Shown: positions 49,221 through 50,398 of the stretch, one piece after another
How positions within the stretch are numbered: position 1 is the stretch's first letter
How the letters are laid out: each line of letters begins with the position of its first letter
Source: Micromonospora craterilacus
GTDB lineage: Bacteria > Actinomycetota > Actinomycetes > Mycobacteriales > Micromonosporaceae
Length of the DNA: 50,398 bases
Direction: 5' to 3'
NCBI RefSeq assembly: GCF_003236315.1
Contig: NZ_POTY01000012.1
Location: 1 to 50,398 of the forward strand
Notes under the pieces: model-generated
The model's input: only the letters and a program-made list of their open reading frames with translations
What the model was told of the DNA's origin: nothing
Databases searched by the model: none
Program-made: the position numbers and the translations under genes

Positions 49221-50398
49221 TCAGCGCTCGTCCTCGATGTAGCGGGGACGGGCGATCACCATTCCCGCACCGGTCTGCACCGCGAGCGCGACCAGCAGGA
49301 ACCCGATCGGCGCCGTCCAGCCTCCGGTGGCCCCGTAGAGGATCCCGACCAGCAGCGGCCCCAGCGCCGCGATGACGTACCCCGTGCTCTGCGCGAAGGC
49401 CGACAGCGCGACCGTCCCGTCGGCGGTGCGGGCCCGCAGGCCGATGGTGGTCAGGATGAGCGGGAACGCGCCCTGACCGAACGCCAGCAGCACCACCCAC
49501 AGCACCGCCCCGCCGCGCGGCGCGAAGGCCAGCCCCAGGTAGGCCAGGGTGGAGGCGGTGGTCAGCGCGAACACCAGCGGACGCAGGCTGCCCAGCCGGC
49601 CGGCCAGCGTCGGCATCAGCAGCGCGATCGGCACCCCGAGCGCGGTCACCCCGGCGAGCAGCAGCCCGGCGTCCTGCGGGCGGAAACCCGAGTCGCGGAA
49701 CAGCTGGGCCAGCCAGCCCATGATCGCGTACCCGCTCAGCGACTGCGCGCCGAAGTAGACCGCCATCGCCCAGCCGAGTCGGGTGCGGGCCGGCCGGATG
49801 CCCGACCGGGGCGCGACGGCACCCCGGGCCGTCCGCCGCCCGGCGGTGCGGGCCCGCAGCGCGGCCGGCAGCCACGGGAGTACGGCCACCGCCGCGAGCC
49901 CCGCCCAGACGCCCAGCCCGGCCCGCCAGGAGCCGAAGGCGTGCGCCACCGGCACCGCGGATGCGGCGGCCACCGTCGTGCCCACGGTCAGCGCCATGGT
50001 GTACGCCCCGGTGACCAGCCCGGTACGGTGCGGGAAGTGCTGCTTGACCAGCATCGGCAGCAGGATGTTCGCGACCGCGATGCCGGCCAGCGCGAGCGCG
50101 CTGGTGAGCAGGAACACCACGGCGGAGCCGGTGACCGCGCGCAGCACCTGACCGACGGTGAGGGCGAGCATGCCCAGCACCAGCAGGCGGGCCGGGGAGA
50201 GCCGGCGGACCAGCCACGGGGTGGCCGCCCCCAGCCCGGCAAACGCGATGGTGGGCAGGGTGGTGACGAAGCCGGCCATCATCCCGGAGAGCGCCAGCCC
50301 GACGCGTACCTCGTCGAGCAGGGCGCCGAGGCTGGTGACGGCGGCTCGCAGGTTGAGTGCCACCAGCAGCATCCCGGCGAGCACCAGCAGTCCACCGG
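49221..50398 (-). CDS. MFS transporter, CynX/NimT-like (5' end cut by window)
   Basis: A frame of about 392 residues with twelve predicted helices; it stays open to the right edge, so the true start is outside. ALNLRAAVTSLGALLDEVR near the start matches the N(L)RPALTS-type motif of cyanate/nitroimidazole (CynX/NimT) permeases. A basic loop (ALRARTAGRRTARGA) separates the two six-helix halves. The substrate is unknown; a cyanate or drug role would be a guess. It ends 10 bp from the convergent STAS gene. Confidence 0.88.
   Translation of the reverse strand, partial: GGLLVLAGMLLVALNLRAAVTSLGALLDEVRVGLALSGMMAGFVTTLPTIAFAGLGAATPWLVRRLSPARLLVLGMLALTVGQVLRAVTGSAVVFLLTSALALAGIAVANILLPMLVKQHFPHRTGLVTGAYTMALTVGTTVAAASAVPVAHAFGSWRAGLGVWAGLAAVAVLPWLPAALRARTAGRRTARGAVAPRSGIRPARTRLGWAMAVYFGAQSLSGYAIMGWLAQLFRDSGFRPQDAGLLLAGVTALGVPIALLMPTLAGRLGSLRPLVFALTTASTLAYLGLAFAPRGGAVLWVVLLAFGQGAFPLILTTIGLRARTADGTVALSAFAQSTGYVIAALGPLLVGILYGATGGWTAPIGFLLVALAVQTGAGMVIARPRYIEDER

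Overview
The window is high-GC actinobacterial DNA with strong GC bias at third codon positions, many GTG starts and very tight operons. Gene content and the repeat elements (GTTAAC/GGGGCCC elements, GATCTTGCA hairpins, GGATCGAGCG hairpins) resemble Micromonospora or a close relative. That placement is recognition, not a search result. It looks like chromosome: there is no integrase, transposase, phage or plasmid gene.

Layout. 1-5 kb: a truncated PEBP-like gene, tRNA-Ser(UGA), a quinone oxidoreductase, soxR, and a split transketolase divergent from soxR. 4.4-9.3 kb: a GT2 glycosyltransferase, a large GT-C-like membrane protein and a secreted SGNH hydrolase with a ricin-type lectin domain. 9.3-12 kb: an OmpR/histidine-kinase pair followed by a lipoprotein. 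12-18 kb: an unknown protein, an APH-fold kinase, a thiolase, a PH-like membrane protein, a rhomboid protease with a zinc-binding head, a cyclophilin and an Ala/Lys-rich membrane protein. 18-27 kb: ubiD and the haem/cytochrome c set hemL-phosphatase-resA-ccdA-resB-ccsB, whose last four junctions are one-base TGATG overlaps; an alpha/beta hydrolase lies between. 27-34.6 kb: a signalling island with a STAS protein, a response regulator, a 1457-aa soluble poly-HAMP hybrid kinase and an ATPase-GAF-PP2C phosphatase. 34.6-43 kb: an FAD oxidoreductase, oligopeptidase B, a small membrane protein with coding tandem repeats, a PadR-controlled ABC exporter, a DinB-fold protein and an AraC regulator. 43-49.2 kb: a six-gene stressosome operon (rsbR, rsbS, rsbT, ATPase-PP2C fusion, histidine kinase with a degenerate RsbT-like head, REC-PP2C phosphatase) with a divergent STAS antagonist. 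The window ends in a truncated MFS gene.

How it fits together. Two regions (27-34.6 and 43-49.2 kb) encode kinases, STAS antagonists, GHKL ATPases and PP2C phosphatases of the partner-switching type that normally control alternative sigma factors. No sigma factor gene is present, so the output is encoded elsewhere. The most unusual points are the stressosome operon with a kinase carrying a decayed RsbT-like domain, the poly-HAMP kinase built from near-identical 276-bp units, and a 58-bp repeat element read in frame through ccdA, with a probable internal-deletion derivative that supplies the stop codon of the AraC gene.
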